Positions 1-7,912 of a stretch of DNA of 64,000 nucleotides are shown in pieces. The DNA is from CAVPKN01 sp963832835 (lineage in GTDB: Bacteria; Chlamydiota; Chlamydiia; Chlamydiales; JAAKFR01), in assembly GCA_963832835.1 (NCBI GenBank), contig CAWHVD010000001.1, positions 1,116,001-1,180,000 of the forward strand, given 5' to 3'. Position 1 is the stretch's first letter. Each line of letters opens with the position of its first letter. The notes under the pieces are model-generated. The model did not search any database and was not told the DNA's origin. It was given only the letters and a program-made list of their open reading frames with translations. A program made the position numbers and the translations under genes.

Positions 1-939
1 AGCTTCCCGTTCGGCTTGGCCCAAAATTCGGGCCATAAGAGCCATAAAGCGGATATAGATGTTCTCCACACTACCCACAACTTTTTGGGGACTGGCATGT
101 GAGCTGGATCCAGTTGCTTGAACACGTCCTCCATCCTTGGAAGCGCTAGGAGTTCTTCCAACTCCTGCTTGCATACCGCTGATAGCATTTATACCTTTCT
201 TCTTTTCAGATTGAGAGTTGGAGCCTTTTTCGTGGGGATTATGCTGGCCTCCCTGCTCATTTTCTTCGTCTTGCCCTTTTTGATTCTGCTGGCCCTCTCC
301 ATCACGTTCAAAACGGCTTTGCTCTTGGGTGATGCGTTCAAAAGGGGAAGCACAGGTTGACAAAAATGCGCTGCGCCCCACTTCTTTTCCCAGAGGCCGT
401 TCATTTTTGGGAGTGTCGTTTTTGACCTGTTCCCGTTTACCAGCCAAAGTCGAGTTGAATGTGCGAGCGAGTGTAAAAAGAGACGAATAGACAACTTCAG
501 TTCCTCGCGGTGCGCCATTGCCTTGTGCTTGTGAGTTGCCTGCGCTGCGAGATTGCTGGCCTTCTCGTACATGACTATTTGTCCCTAGACGAGGTTTTTC
601 ACCTTTGGAATGTGCCTGCGTATTTTCGGAAGCTTTGCCATCCTGTTTAGCTGCCAATTGCCGGAGCAGATCCGCAATCTCTCCTTCAATTTCTACGAGT
701 TCAGGAGTGATGTGAATAAAGACGAATTCGCGAAGGGCATCAGGGGGTCGCTTTTGTAAGTTCGCTTCTTGCAGGAATTGATCCACAGCCTCGGTAACCG
801 ACTCAGTGTCGGCAAAAGCGACCAATGTATGCTCTTTGCCACCCTCGGCTTTCAGCGTTCCCTGGTTTTTTGTGCTTGCCGCTGCTGGATCGCAGCCCAC
901 CTTTTCCGTATGCACGGATTGTGATAACCCTATTCCCAT
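1..939 (-). CDS. Hypothetical chlamydial protein, Gln/Ser-rich, C terminus cut by window edge
   Basis: The frame reads leftward from an ATG at 939 and is open for 313 codons to the window edge, so the C terminus is missing. I do not recognise the family firmly. Residues 1-110 are mixed and could fold (acidic, with a short helix EGEIADLLRQLA near 94-105). Residues 110-270 are low-complexity, rich in Q, G, S, E and K, and look disordered. The last visible part turns amphipathic (IYIRFMALMARILGQAEREA), like the start of a helical C-terminal domain. The layout of a disordered middle and a conserved C-terminal domain resembles type III secretion needle-length or accessory proteins of Chlamydiae (CT671-like), but that is a guess. 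It is the first visible gene of a leftward unit and is divergent from tRNA-Leu. No clear Shine-Dalgarno sequence precedes the ATG. Confidence 0.7.
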   Translation of the reverse strand, partial: MGIGLSQSVHTEKVGCDPAAASTKNQGTLKAEGGKEHTLVAFADTESVTEAVDQFLQEANLQKRPPDALREFVFIHITPELVEIEGEIADLLRQLAAKQDGKASENTQAHSKGEKPRLGTNSHVREGQQSRSAGNSQAQGNGAPRGTEVVYSSLFTLARTFNSTLAGKREQVKNDTPKNERPLGKEVGRSAFLSTCASPFERITQEQSRFERDGEGQQNQKGQDEENEQGGQHNPHEKGSNSQSEKKKGINAISGMQAGVGRTPSASKDGGRVQATGSSSHASPQKVVGSVENIYIRFMALMARILGQAEREA

Positions 940-1080
940 AATCTATACCGCCCCCAAAGAAAATCAGTCAGTTAACCTAGTATAAGTTCTCATTTCCTGC
1001 AAGTGCATTGACTTAAAGAGGCAAGACCACTAGCATTTGTAAATCACCATGCGGATCAATGTCTTTTTGACTGTATGTGT

Positions 1081-1162
<82 letters not shown>

Positions 1163-1195
1163 AAGTTTTTATCTTAACAACTAAGGAAGTTGCTT

Positions 1196-1312
1196 ATGAC
1201 AAAAGAAACCGTTAAACACCGCAAAGAAGACAAGAAAAAACCAACGCTTTCAACGAAAGAAAAAAAAGCGAAAAAGCAAGAAAAGAAGCAGAACAAAAAA
1301 ACTGGTTCTTAG
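1196..1312 (+). CDS. Small, very basic Lys-rich protein (38 aa)
   Basis: A short frame of 38 codons begins with ATG at 1196, preceded by a good ribosome site (aaggaag, 6 nt spacing), and ends with TAG at 1312, just before a hairpin. About 40% of the residues are lysine, with no hydrophobic core, so it is probably disordered and nucleic-acid binding. It lies 33 bp after tRNA-Leu and is likely on the same transcript. No family is recognised. The ribosome site and the following terminator-like hairpin argue that it is expressed, but at this size coding status is not certain. Confidence 0.55.
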   Translation: MTKETVKHRKEDKKKPTLSTKEKKAKKQEKKQNKKTGS

Positions 1313-1323
1313 TCCCTTTTATG

Positions 1324-1352
1324 CCCCTTTGAGCATGTCAGTGCTCAAGGGG
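1324..1352 (+). terminator. Hairpin after the Lys-rich small gene
   Basis: CCCC-TTTGAGCA at 1324-1335 pairs with TGCTCAA-GGGG at 1342-1352 around a short loop, forming a stable stem. The following run (attatcattctgt) is only moderately T-rich, so this is a plausible but not classic intrinsic terminator for the tRNA-Leu/small-gene transcript. Confidence 0.5.
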
Positions 1353-1455
1353 ATTATCATTCTGTAAAGATCTGTAAATTAGTAACAGCTTAATGTTCCT
1401 CTGTTAACACAGACTCGACTTTAGGATTTTTTAGTAAATCTTTGATCCTATGATG

Positions 1456-1738
1456 CTTGTCGCAGCCCTTCAGGCTGCTGGTTTTTTTTGCTCTTTGACC
1501 CAGGGCGTTGCCCTGGGCTGGCACTGTCTCAGCCCTTCGGGCTGAAAGGGCTCTGCCGAACGGAAGATGTTTATGCACAAGATTTTTCAGCTCTCTGGGC
1601 TGAGTTAGGGACTCTGCATAATGAAAACCGTTTCCAACAAAACTTTTTTTCAGCCTGAAGGTTGAGACAGTGCTAGCCCAGGGCAACGCCCTGGGTCAAA
1701 GAGCAAAAAAAACCAGCAGCCTGAAGGGCTGCGGCAAG
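1456..1738. repeat. Large inverted pair of 'CCCAGGGCGTTGCCCTGGGC' repeat units
   Basis: The arm at 1456-1541 and the arm at 1651-1738 are near-perfect reverse complements over about 85 bp, separated by about 110 bp. Each arm itself contains nested palindromes (AGCCCTTCAGGCT; the CCCAGGGC...GCCCTGGGC hairpin; CAGCCCTTCGGGCTG). A single further unit lies at 49757-49850. The structure looks like an interspersed REP-like family rather than genes. Open frames across it come from the palindromes. The rest of the 1313-1896 spacer shows only AT-rich sequence and the promoter-like motif listed separately. Confidence 0.8.
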
Positions 1739-1822
1739 CCTGATAAACTGAGACATAACGAGAAAATAGTAAGTATTTTAGTAAAAACAAGCTACATATT
1801 ATTTCCTAACCTATTGATCTCA

Positions 1823-1853
1823 TTAGACTTTTAATTCAAATTATGATTATAAT
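1823..1853 (+). promoter_or_regulatory. Candidate sigma-66/70-type promoter for the Tyr-rich pair
   Basis: A perfect TATAAT lies at 1848-1853, with a weak -35 (TTAGAC, 1823-1828) 19 bp upstream, 43 bp before the ATG at 1897. It is the best match in the spacer. The -35 spacing is long, so confidence is moderate. Confidence 0.4.
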
Positions 1854-1896
1854 GAAAAGCTGAGGTGGAACGATTTTAAATTAGTTAAAAGGTTAT

Positions 1897-2187
1897 ATGA
1901 AAATAAGTGTTTTATGCGCATGGCTTGTACTATGCGCCCCGGTAGTGATGGCAAAAGAAGATGGCAAAACGCTTTCGGGCATGACTCCTTTGACAAATCC
2001 TTTGACAACTGAAAATGAAAATAAGCAAGAGCCTGAATACACTGCAGGTGGATTCTGTATAGGAGTTTATTCAAATCAACCATCTCTTAATCGATACGGA
2101 TACTACTATCCTTGTAGACCATATTACTATAACTACTTTTTCTATCCCTATCGACCATACTATTATAATTACAACTATGGGTGGTGA
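1897..2187 (+). CDS. Small secreted protein with Tyr-rich C terminus (96 aa)
   Basis: Residues 1-19 form a typical Sec signal peptide (basic start, hydrophobic core, VVMA/K cleavage). The mature part has an acidic linker followed by a C-terminal third dominated by aromatic and proline residues in repeats of the type RPYYYNY and YPYRPYYYNY. Two cysteines are present. An aaaagg ribosome site lies just before the ATG. The stop codon is 1 nt before the start of the next gene, which also encodes a secreted Tyr-rich protein, so the two form a dicistronic unit ending at the terminator at 2429-2459. The family is unknown. The composition suggests an exposed, possibly adhesive or cross-linkable surface peptide (inference). 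Confidence 0.75.
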   Translation: MKISVLCAWLVLCAPVVMAKEDGKTLSGMTPLTNPLTTENENKQEPEYTAGGFCIGVYSNQPSLNRYGYYYPCRPYYYNYFFYPYRPYYYNYNYGW

Positions 2188-2188
2188 T

Positions 2189-2407
2189 ATGAAAAAAATT
2201 ATATTATCTTTTCTGTTAGGTGCAATGAGCTTGGCGACCATTAGTTTGACTGCTGATATACAGCTTGGGAGACAAGGTCGCCCTTATAGCTTTTATTATC
2301 CATACAACTATCAATACTACACACCCTACCCACACAGAACAGCTACCAGTTCCATGGCGTGCCATTGGGTGTATACCAATGGGATCTATGTTTACCAGTG
2401 TGACTAA
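2189..2407 (+). CDS. Small secreted Tyr/Pro-rich protein (72 aa), second of a pair
   Basis: I chose the ATG at 2189 because it directly follows the ggtggtg ribosome site and begins a clean signal peptide (MKKIILSFLLGAMSLATISLTA). The in-frame ATG at 2177 adds only three residues and spoils the signal. The mature peptide is short (about 50 residues) and rich in Y and P (PYSFYYPYNYQYYTPYPHR), ending in a cysteine-containing tail (C-x13-C). It follows the preceding Tyr-rich gene by 1 nt, shares its composition and is probably a diverged duplicate. The function is unknown and a surface role is inferred only from the signal peptide and composition. Confidence 0.7.
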   Translation: MKKIILSFLLGAMSLATISLTADIQLGRQGRPYSFYYPYNYQYYTPYPHRTATSSMACHWVYTNGIYVYQCD

Positions 2408-2428
2408 TCGACAACAGACTTGTTTTTT

Positions 2429-2459
2429 GACGGCTAACATGAGTTAGCCGTCTTTTTTT
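2429..2459 (+). terminator. Intrinsic terminator
   Basis: A 10-bp perfect stem GACGGCTAAC/GTTAGCCGTC (2429-2438 with 2443-2452), a 4-nt loop and a run of seven T. This is a classic Rho-independent terminator ending the Tyr-rich dicistron. Confidence 0.9.
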
Positions 2460-2513
2460 CAGTAAAAAAAACTACCTTCAGAGAATCAAGAATGTTATAC
2501 TTTCACCCTATCT

Positions 2514-3197
2514 ATGAAGCCCAAAGATTTTACGATACCCTTCTCTTTTAAGCAGAGACGCCCCTACCTGGCGGATCAGGTCTTTTACGTTCCTGTCCAT
2601 TATCAGGCGTACGACCAGTTCAGGCTACCTTCTTTTAACGAGCTATTTGGCAACCAGCATCCTGTATACGTGGAATATTGTTCGGGAAATGGTGATTGGG
2701 TAGCTGCCCAAGCCCAGAGTGAGCCGATGAAGAACTGGATTGCTGTTGAAAAGAGATTAGACAGGGTGGGCAAGATTTGGACTAAGCTGAAAAAACAGCA
2801 GTTGAAGAATCTACTGATCGTTTGTGGTGAGGCGTATACGTTTACCCATCATTATCTTCCGGCCCAAACAGTCGATGGGGTCTTCATTCATTTCCCAGAT
2901 CCTTGGCCCAAAGCCTGCCACTCCAAGCACCGCCTTTTGCAGGGCCGTTTTTTAGATGAGCTCTCTAGGACGTTAGTGCAGGGTAAGGGCGTCACCTTTG
3001 TCAGTGATGACCTTCGTTATTTAAACAGTACAGTCGACGTTTTTCAACGCCATCGCTGCTTTGAACCGACACTCCCCACCCCTTATTTTAGAACTGAGGA
3101 CTCAAGCTATGGAGGGTCTTGGTTTGAAAATCTGTGGCGCGAGAAGGGAAGGCAAATCCATTCAACCCATTTTGTGAAGCATGCAAATCCACTTTGA
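2514..3197 (+). CDS. trmB: tRNA (guanine-N7-)-methyltransferase
   Basis: TrmB methylates G46 in the variable loop of tRNAs using S-adenosylmethionine. The 227-residue length is normal for the family. The SAM-binding motif is VEYCSGNGDW (residues 53-62), and the diagnostic catalytic/tRNA-binding motif FPDPWPKACHSKHR is at 127-140. The C-terminal half has the family's T-(E/D)-D-x-x-Y-G pattern. An extended -10-like TGtTATACT ends 12 nt before the ATG and no Shine-Dalgarno is visible, so the mRNA may be nearly leaderless. The next gene starts 17 nt before the trmB stop, so the two are translationally coupled. Confidence 0.93.
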   Translation: MKPKDFTIPFSFKQRRPYLADQVFYVPVHYQAYDQFRLPSFNELFGNQHPVYVEYCSGNGDWVAAQAQSEPMKNWIAVEKRLDRVGKIWTKLKKQQLKNLLIVCGEAYTFTHHYLPAQTVDGVFIHFPDPWPKACHSKHRLLQGRFLDELSRTLVQGKGVTFVSDDLRYLNSTVDVFQRHRCFEPTLPTPYFRTEDSSYGGSWFENLWREKGRQIHSTHFVKHANPL

Positions 3198-4077
3198 GTA
3201 CACAGGCTTTGAACAACAGATGTACATTAATGGCAGTTGTTTTGTGCCTAAGATCTATGACGGGGCTGGGGAACCTCCCTCCGGATTTAACGTAGCACGC
3301 ATCTGTTTAGACGCTTCTGAACGCTCACCTTTGCATTGGCAAGAGGCGGTGCTAAAGGCTCAGCAACAGGTCGCACAAGGACGATTACTGATGTGGGATC
3401 TTGAATTGGACCTACTAGAGGGCTCCTTAGAGGATGATGCTAGATTCATGACCCTGCAACTCGGTGTGCAGCATTTTGTGGAAGCTATTTGGTCCTTTTT
3501 TAAAGCTCAGACTTTGGGTGTCTCACTATATAGAGGCCTTTTTTCGCAGCAGATCGAAAAGTCGATGATCGCGTATCTCAAATTGCTCGCCGCCCTTTTG
3601 CCCGAAGAGGCGCCCTGCTTTTTGTTTTTCGATACCACACACATTGTAGATCCGGCGTCCTATTTCCGTCTGTTGTCGTTGGAGTCATTTGGCCACTTAC
3701 ATCTAGTTATCAAGGGTCCGTGTGCTGAGCGCTTTCCTTATGCCTTGCCTACCTTTGCTTGGGGCCATTTGAGCTCACCTTTAGGTTTCAGTTCAGATTC
3801 CTGTGGTCCTCCTGTATCGCAACGGCGTATCGAATATGCCATTTGCCTGACCGAAAGAGGGGGAGATGCCTGCATGGAGCATGCAATTGCCTCATTGGGA
3901 GAAACACCCTTCAGAGTCATTCCAGAGGCTCTTTTGACCCAGGAATGGGACGGAATTGAAAAACTCATCATTTTTCCGGAATGGCTCGAAGAGAGAGGCT
4001 TGCGCAAAATCAGGGGATTTGTTGCAGCGGGTGGTGAGGTTATAAACGCGAGTTTACAAACTATCCAGATGACGTAG
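3181..4077 (+). CDS. Conserved hypothetical protein coupled to trmB (298 aa)
   Basis: It begins with ATG at 3181 inside the end of trmB (17-nt overlap, different frame). The product is a soluble mixed alpha/beta protein with no signal peptide or membrane segment. The central part (residues 60-190) alternates acidic patches and hydrophobic strands (LLMWDLELDLLEG; CFLFFDTTHI). The C terminus (LIIFPEWLEERGLRKIRGFVAAGGEVI) resembles the end of a Rossmann-like fold. I know no characterised relative and would call it a lineage protein of Chlamydiae. Its last 24 bases overlap the convergent 3' end of pgi. Confidence 0.7.
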   Translation: MQIHFEYTGFEQQMYINGSCFVPKIYDGAGEPPSGFNVARICLDASERSPLHWQEAVLKAQQQVAQGRLLMWDLELDLLEGSLEDDARFMTLQLGVQHFVEAIWSFFKAQTLGVSLYRGLFSQQIEKSMIAYLKLLAALLPEEAPCFLFFDTTHIVDPASYFRLLSLESFGHLHLVIKGPCAERFPYALPTFAWGHLSSPLGFSSDSCGPPVSQRRIEYAICLTERGGDACMEHAIASLGETPFRVIPEALLTQEWDGIEKLIIFPEWLEERGLRKIRGFVAAGGEVINASLQTIQMT

Positions 4078-5700
4078 CATCGCTTCGGCCTCTACAAACT
4101 TCTCAGCTTTCTGCTTCTGTCGTTTTGTCGTAAAAAGATCTAAGATCTTTTGTGCAAGAACCTTACCTAGTTGTACTCCTTCCTGATCAAACGAGTTGAT
4201 GTTCCAGCAAAAACCCTCGAAGGCAATGGTATGCTCGTAGTAGGCGAGCAGTGACCCCAAGGTGAAGGGATCGAGACGTTTTGCCAATAAAATGCGGTTG
4301 GGGCGGTTACCTGGAAACACTTTGTTTGGATTTTCATTTTTTTGTCCTTTGGCCAAAGCGATGGATTGTGCAAACAAGTTGGAGAGCAGTTTCTCTTGGC
4401 TAGTTGTTCCTTGGCACTGGCGATCTTCTTGATATTGGCTTTCTCTAAAACCGATGAATTCGATCGGAACGACATTGGTTCCCTGATGGATGAGTTGATA
4501 AAAGGAGTGTTGTCCATTAGTTCCGGGCTCTCCCCAAATGATGGGTCCCGTTTCAAAATCAACTGGATTACCCATTTTGTCGATGCGTTTGCCATTCGAT
4601 TCCATGTGGCATTGTTGCAGATGTGCCGGAAAGCGTAAAAGGGCTTGAGAATAAGGTAAGATGGCAACGGTTGGGTAGTGGAGGAAGTTACGATTCCAGA
4701 TCCCCAGCATCGCAGACAGTAAGGGCAGGTTTTGATAAAAATCGGGATTCAGAGCGATTTTATCCATCTCATGCGCCCCTTTCAGAATGTTCATGAACTG
4801 ATCGATTCCCAGGGCAAAAGCGAGCATCACTCCGCCCACCATGGAAGTGGCCGAATAGCGGCCTCCAATATAATCCCACATATAAAAGGAGGATAAATAC
4901 TTTTCAGGATTGTCTAGGGGGCTTTTTTCACCTGTTACCGCAATAAAATGCTCTTCAGGTTTGCAGCCCGCTTTCAGGAAATGGGCACGTACTAATTCCT
5001 CATTCGTAAGTGTTTCAAGGGTTGTTCCTGATTTTGATACTACAACGACAAGCGTCTTTTTAGGATTGATTTTTTTGAGAACAGCTGCTGCATCATCAGG
5101 ATCAACATTCGAGATGAAGTGGGCCTGGCGTCCCGGTTTTTGATACGCCTGCAAGGCGATATAAAGAGCTCTTGGACCGAGATCAGAACCACCTATACCG
5201 ATCTGAATGATGTCTGTAAATTGGTTCATGCTTTCAATTTTAGACATGAAGCTTTTAAGCTTCTCGCATTCTTTTTTTTCTGCTTCCGCTGCCTTCTTTG
5301 CTGCAGCGGTGTTGATGGGTTGCACAAATAGGTCACGCATCGCTGTGTGTAGGGCCATGCGGTTCTCGCTGGGGTATCCCTCGATTTTATTGATCACAGC
5401 ACCCTCTTGCATGGCCTGCATTTTGTCGACCAGGCGAGCCTCAAAGGCCAGTTCCTTCAACGCATGTAACACATCGTCGCTAACCCTCTCTGTAGCATAC
5501 AGGAGCTTAAATTCCCCAGCTTGGGAACAATAACGGTCGATTCTATCAGAGGAAAGGTTGCCCGGTACCGTAAGATCATAAGGAGTGGCAGCTAGACTCT
5601 TTAAAAAATTGGAAGCTTTGTAACGGCGGAACGTTGTTTCTGAACGCAGGGATGTTTGACTCATGAGACCCTTTAAATTTATTTTTTCATTTCCAGCCAT
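4054..5700 (-). CDS. pgi: Glucose-6-phosphate isomerase
   Basis: Interconverts glucose-6-phosphate and fructose-6-phosphate in glycolysis/gluconeogenesis. Family motifs are clear: the phosphosugar-binding IGIGGSDLGPRALY, the SIS-domain VVSKSGTTLETLTNEE, the GPIIWGEPGTNGQHSF region and the C-terminal SFDQEGVQLGK signature with its conserved lysine. The full frame gives 548 residues. An internal ATG at 5664 preceded by aaaggg would give 536, closer to chlamydial relatives, so the true start may be there. Pgi lies beside the same metabolic genes (mdh, hflX region) as in Chlamydia, although here with insertions between them. Its 3' end overlaps the convergent hypothetical gene. Confidence 0.96.
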   Translation of the reverse strand: MAGNEKINLKGLMSQTSLRSETTFRRYKASNFLKSLAATPYDLTVPGNLSSDRIDRYCSQAGEFKLLYATERVSDDVLHALKELAFEARLVDKMQAMQEGAVINKIEGYPSENRMALHTAMRDLFVQPINTAAAKKAAEAEKKECEKLKSFMSKIESMNQFTDIIQIGIGGSDLGPRALYIALQAYQKPGRQAHFISNVDPDDAAAVLKKINPKKTLVVVVSKSGTTLETLTNEELVRAHFLKAGCKPEEHFIAVTGEKSPLDNPEKYLSSFYMWDYIGGRYSATSMVGGVMLAFALGIDQFMNILKGAHEMDKIALNPDFYQNLPLLSAMLGIWNRNFLHYPTVAILPYSQALLRFPAHLQQCHMESNGKRIDKMGNPVDFETGPIIWGEPGTNGQHSFYQLIHQGTNVVPIEFIGFRESQYQEDRQCQGTTSQEKLLSNLFAQSIALAKGQKNENPNKVFPGNRPNRILLAKRLDPFTLGSLLAYYEHTIAFEGFCWNINSFDQEGVQLGKVLAQKILDLFTTKRQKQKAEKFVEAEAMLRHLDSL

Positions 5701-5831
5701 TCTATTCGGGAGTTTGTTTTAGAGCTAGCCCGTAAAACGCTTGATCCTTGTAAATTGGTGTGACAATGGAAGTTGTCTCATAGGATTTTTGCGGACTGGC
5801 TCTTTTAGGCTAAAATTGGTAAAATCAACTT

Positions 5832-6266
5832 ATGCAACAGATACCACGCCGCTTATCCCGCTGTGCCTTAGGGAATGAACTGTTTGAGCCAGGGGGAAAT
5901 TACATCTCCGTGTTAGATCTCGATGGTGGCCGAAAGGATTATTGTCTCACCTGTTGGGAGAAAACACTTAAGCCCACCGGTGGACATTTATGGCGCGGAA
6001 ACATTCCCCTCAAAAAAGAAAAAGTTACAAATCCTGACGTTAAAGCTCTCGAGCTTTTTCGCAGTGCTTCTGATGAAAAATTACGGTTTGTGTTAGCGCT
6101 CTATCTGCAGCGTAAACAACAGCTGATGCGCAGAACCCATACCCTGTACGAGGCTCCAGCTACCGGCGAGGTATTCGATGTACCTCCTATAGCACTGACA
6201 CCTCAAGAAGGAGAGACCTTAGCTCAAGTCATTGATCAGTTATTGGATACCCATTCTAATTCATGA
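5832..6266 (+). CDS. Conserved hypothetical protein, possible zinc-binding, upstream of xerD
   Basis: A 144-residue soluble protein. The N-terminal 60 residues contain a CLTC pair (residues 38-41) plus Cys11, suggesting a small metal- or DNA-binding knuckle (inference). The middle is a predicted helix (DEKLRFVLALYLQRKQQLMR) and the C terminus is acidic and helical. Its stop overlaps the xerD start in an ATGA arrangement, so it is translationally coupled to the recombinase. No Shine-Dalgarno is visible before the ATG. I recognise it only as a conserved uncharacterised bacterial protein of the zinc-ribbon type; the function is unknown. Confidence 0.72.
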   Translation: MQQIPRRLSRCALGNELFEPGGNYISVLDLDGGRKDYCLTCWEKTLKPTGGHLWRGNIPLKKEKVTNPDVKALELFRSASDEKLRFVLALYLQRKQQLMRRTHTLYEAPATGEVFDVPPIALTPQEGETLAQVIDQLLDTHSNS

Positions 6267-7129
6267 CACAGAATGGGTATATGAACCATCTAATTGATTT
6301 CATCGCTTATCTGCGCTCTGAGAAGGGGCTTTCACCCCATTCCATAGAGGCCTATGGTCGAGATGTCCAGGTTTTCTTAGAAGCATTTGAGCCCCCCTTT
6401 CATCAAAGTCAACTCATTGGACATCTGGCCGCTCTGCATACCAGGGGCCTGGCCTCCGCATCCATTGCCAGGGCCTTGATAGCCCTGAAAGTATTTTGCC
6501 GTTTCTTGTACCGCGAGAAAATCTTGGGACAGGACATTGGCATTGGGCTCGATTCACCTAAGCTCTGGCAACTTATCCCAGAGGTCTTAACGTGCGAAGA
6601 GGTGGACAGCTTGCTTGCGACAGCCGATACTACTATCTATGCTGGAGCACGTGACCAAGCAGTCCTTGAAGTGCTGTATGCAACGGGTATCAGAGTCTCT
6701 GAGCTGTGTTCATTAAGCATCTACGCAGTGGATGATACTGCGGTCAAGGTGATGGGCAAGGGGGGGAAAGAAAGAGTCGTGCCCATTGGCGTACCGGCAC
6801 TAAAAGCGATTGATCGGTATCTGGGCATGCGCGAACATTTTGAATCTCCAACATTGTTTTTAACAGAAAAAGGAAAGCCTTTAGACAGAATTGCCATTTG
6901 GCGGATGGTCAAGCGCAGAGCGCAACTTGCAGGAATTGTCAAGGTAATCTCCCCTCATACCCTCCGCCATTCATTTGCTACCCATCTGCTCGAAAATGGA
7001 GCCGATTTGCGTATCATCCAAGACATGCTCGGCCACGCGAGCGTCGCTACCACCGACCGCTACACCCACGTCTCAGCTTCCCATCTCCAGAAAGCCTTTG
7101 TTCAGTATCACCCTCGCAACCACGAATGA
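6263..7129 (+). CDS. xerD: Site-specific tyrosine recombinase XerD (XerC/D family)
   Basis: A 288-residue Xer recombinase that resolves chromosome dimers at dif. The N-terminal SAM-like core-binding domain covers residues 8-95 and the catalytic domain 105-280. All catalytic residues are present: R144 (TGIRVSEL), K169 (GKGGKE), H232 and R235 (PHTLRHSFATH), H258 (LGHAS) and nucleophile Y267 (TDRYTHV). The linker DSPKLWQLIPEVLT is more like XerD than XerC, so I favour XerD. The length and the intact SPHTLRHSFATHLLENG motif match housekeeping Xer proteins, not phage integrases. It overlaps the upstream gene by 4 nt, and a partial repeat element begins 6 nt after its stop. Confidence 0.9.
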   Translation: MTQNGYMNHLIDFIAYLRSEKGLSPHSIEAYGRDVQVFLEAFEPPFHQSQLIGHLAALHTRGLASASIARALIALKVFCRFLYREKILGQDIGIGLDSPKLWQLIPEVLTCEEVDSLLATADTTIYAGARDQAVLEVLYATGIRVSELCSLSIYAVDDTAVKVMGKGGKERVVPIGVPALKAIDRYLGMREHFESPTLFLTEKGKPLDRIAIWRMVKRRAQLAGIVKVISPHTLRHSFATHLLENGADLRIIQDMLGHASVATTDRYTHVSASHLQKAFVQYHPRNHE

Positions 7130-7134
7130 ATTTA

Positions 7135-7182
7135 TACCATTTCCAGAAAATAAAGCCATGAAGTGGCACTGGGTAACATGAC
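7135..7182 (+). repeat. Truncated copy of the TACCATTTCC palindromic element (family A)
   Basis: The first 48 bp of the element found complete at 14541-14701 follow the xerD stop: the TACCATTTCCAGAAAATAAAG terminal repeat, then gccatgaagtggcactggg. Similarity stops at about 7182 and the other terminus is absent, so this is a one-ended remnant. The remaining spacer to 7345 shows nothing I can name. Confidence 0.85.
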
Positions 7183-7345
7183 ATCGGTCAATTTTGATTC
7201 TTTGACATTCTGAAGCAAGAAGGGTTTGCACCATCATCGTTATTAATAGGTTTTGCGGGTATTATAGATACTCCTTTAAAAAATACGCTGGCATCAATTT
7301 GTAATCTCTATTATAAAGGGATGTTAAATTCAAATGGAGTAAAAA

Positions 7346-7912
7346 ATGTTTGTAGATGCAATCAGACCTACCAGCGTTGCGCGTGGCCTTGCTTTTGATG
7401 CTTTTTGCGTTGTCAGTGCGTCTCTGTTATTGGCGCTTCTGGCTCAAGTTGAACTGCGTCTTTGGTTTACTCCTGTTCCGATTACCCTTCAGCCCCTTGG
7501 CGTCATGTTCATTGCAGCCGCTTTGGGTAGCAAACGAGGTACTTTGGCCCTGATTGCGTACTTAGGAGAGGGAGCTCTTGGATTGCCTGTATTTGCAGGG
7601 GGAGCCGGAAGCCTTGCCGTTTTTGCTGGTCCCACTGGGGGTTATCTGTGTGGTTTTGTGCCAGCAACGTTTATCATGGGCTTTTTGCTCGAAGGAGGAT
7701 GGAAAGAGAGCTTTTTGAAAAGTTTAGCTACCGTGAGCTTGGGATCTCTTGTGATTCTAGCGATGGGCACGCTATGGTTAACTTGTCTTGTCGGTTATCC
7801 ATCTGCATTGGCAATGGGTTTCTATCCGTTTCTAATGGGCTCGGCACTCAAAAGTGTGACAGCCGCCAGCATCATCTCGGCTGGTTCAAAAGCGCTCAAT
7901 CGCTTTGTCTAA
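7346..7912 (+). CDS. bioY: Biotin transporter BioY (ECF S-component)
   Basis: BioY is the substrate-binding membrane component of biotin ECF transporters. The 188-residue protein has about six hydrophobic segments and the family signatures: the N-terminal PVPITLQPLGVMF motif, then a YLGEGALGLPVFAGG block and the FAGPTGGYLCGFV motif. A GGAG ribosome site precedes the ATG. No ECF ATPase or T-component lies nearby; BioY can use shared energising modules or act alone. It overlaps by 8 nt the next gene, a biotin-protein-ligase-N-like protein, making a two-gene biotin unit. No biotin-specific operator is visible in the upstream 160 bp. Confidence 0.95.
   Translation: MFVDAIRPTSVARGLAFDAFCVVSASLLLALLAQVELRLWFTPVPITLQPLGVMFIAAALGSKRGTLALIAYLGEGALGLPVFAGGAGSLAVFAGPTGGYLCGFVPATFIMGFLLEGGWKESFLKSLATVSLGSLVILAMGTLWLTCLVGYPSALAMGFYPFLMGSALKSVTAASIISAGSKALNRFV

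Noticed and set aside
189..572. 127-codon leftward frame near the window start
   Set aside because: It overlaps the longer leftward gene ending at 939 in another frame and has random composition.
1390..1686. 98-codon leftward frame
   Set aside because: It is entirely made of the inverted GC-rich repeat arms, has no ribosome site and mirrors the palindrome.
7183..7345. Possible biotin riboregulator upstream of bioY
   Set aside because: No biotin operator or known riboswitch fold could be seen; only AT-rich sequence after a repeat remnant.
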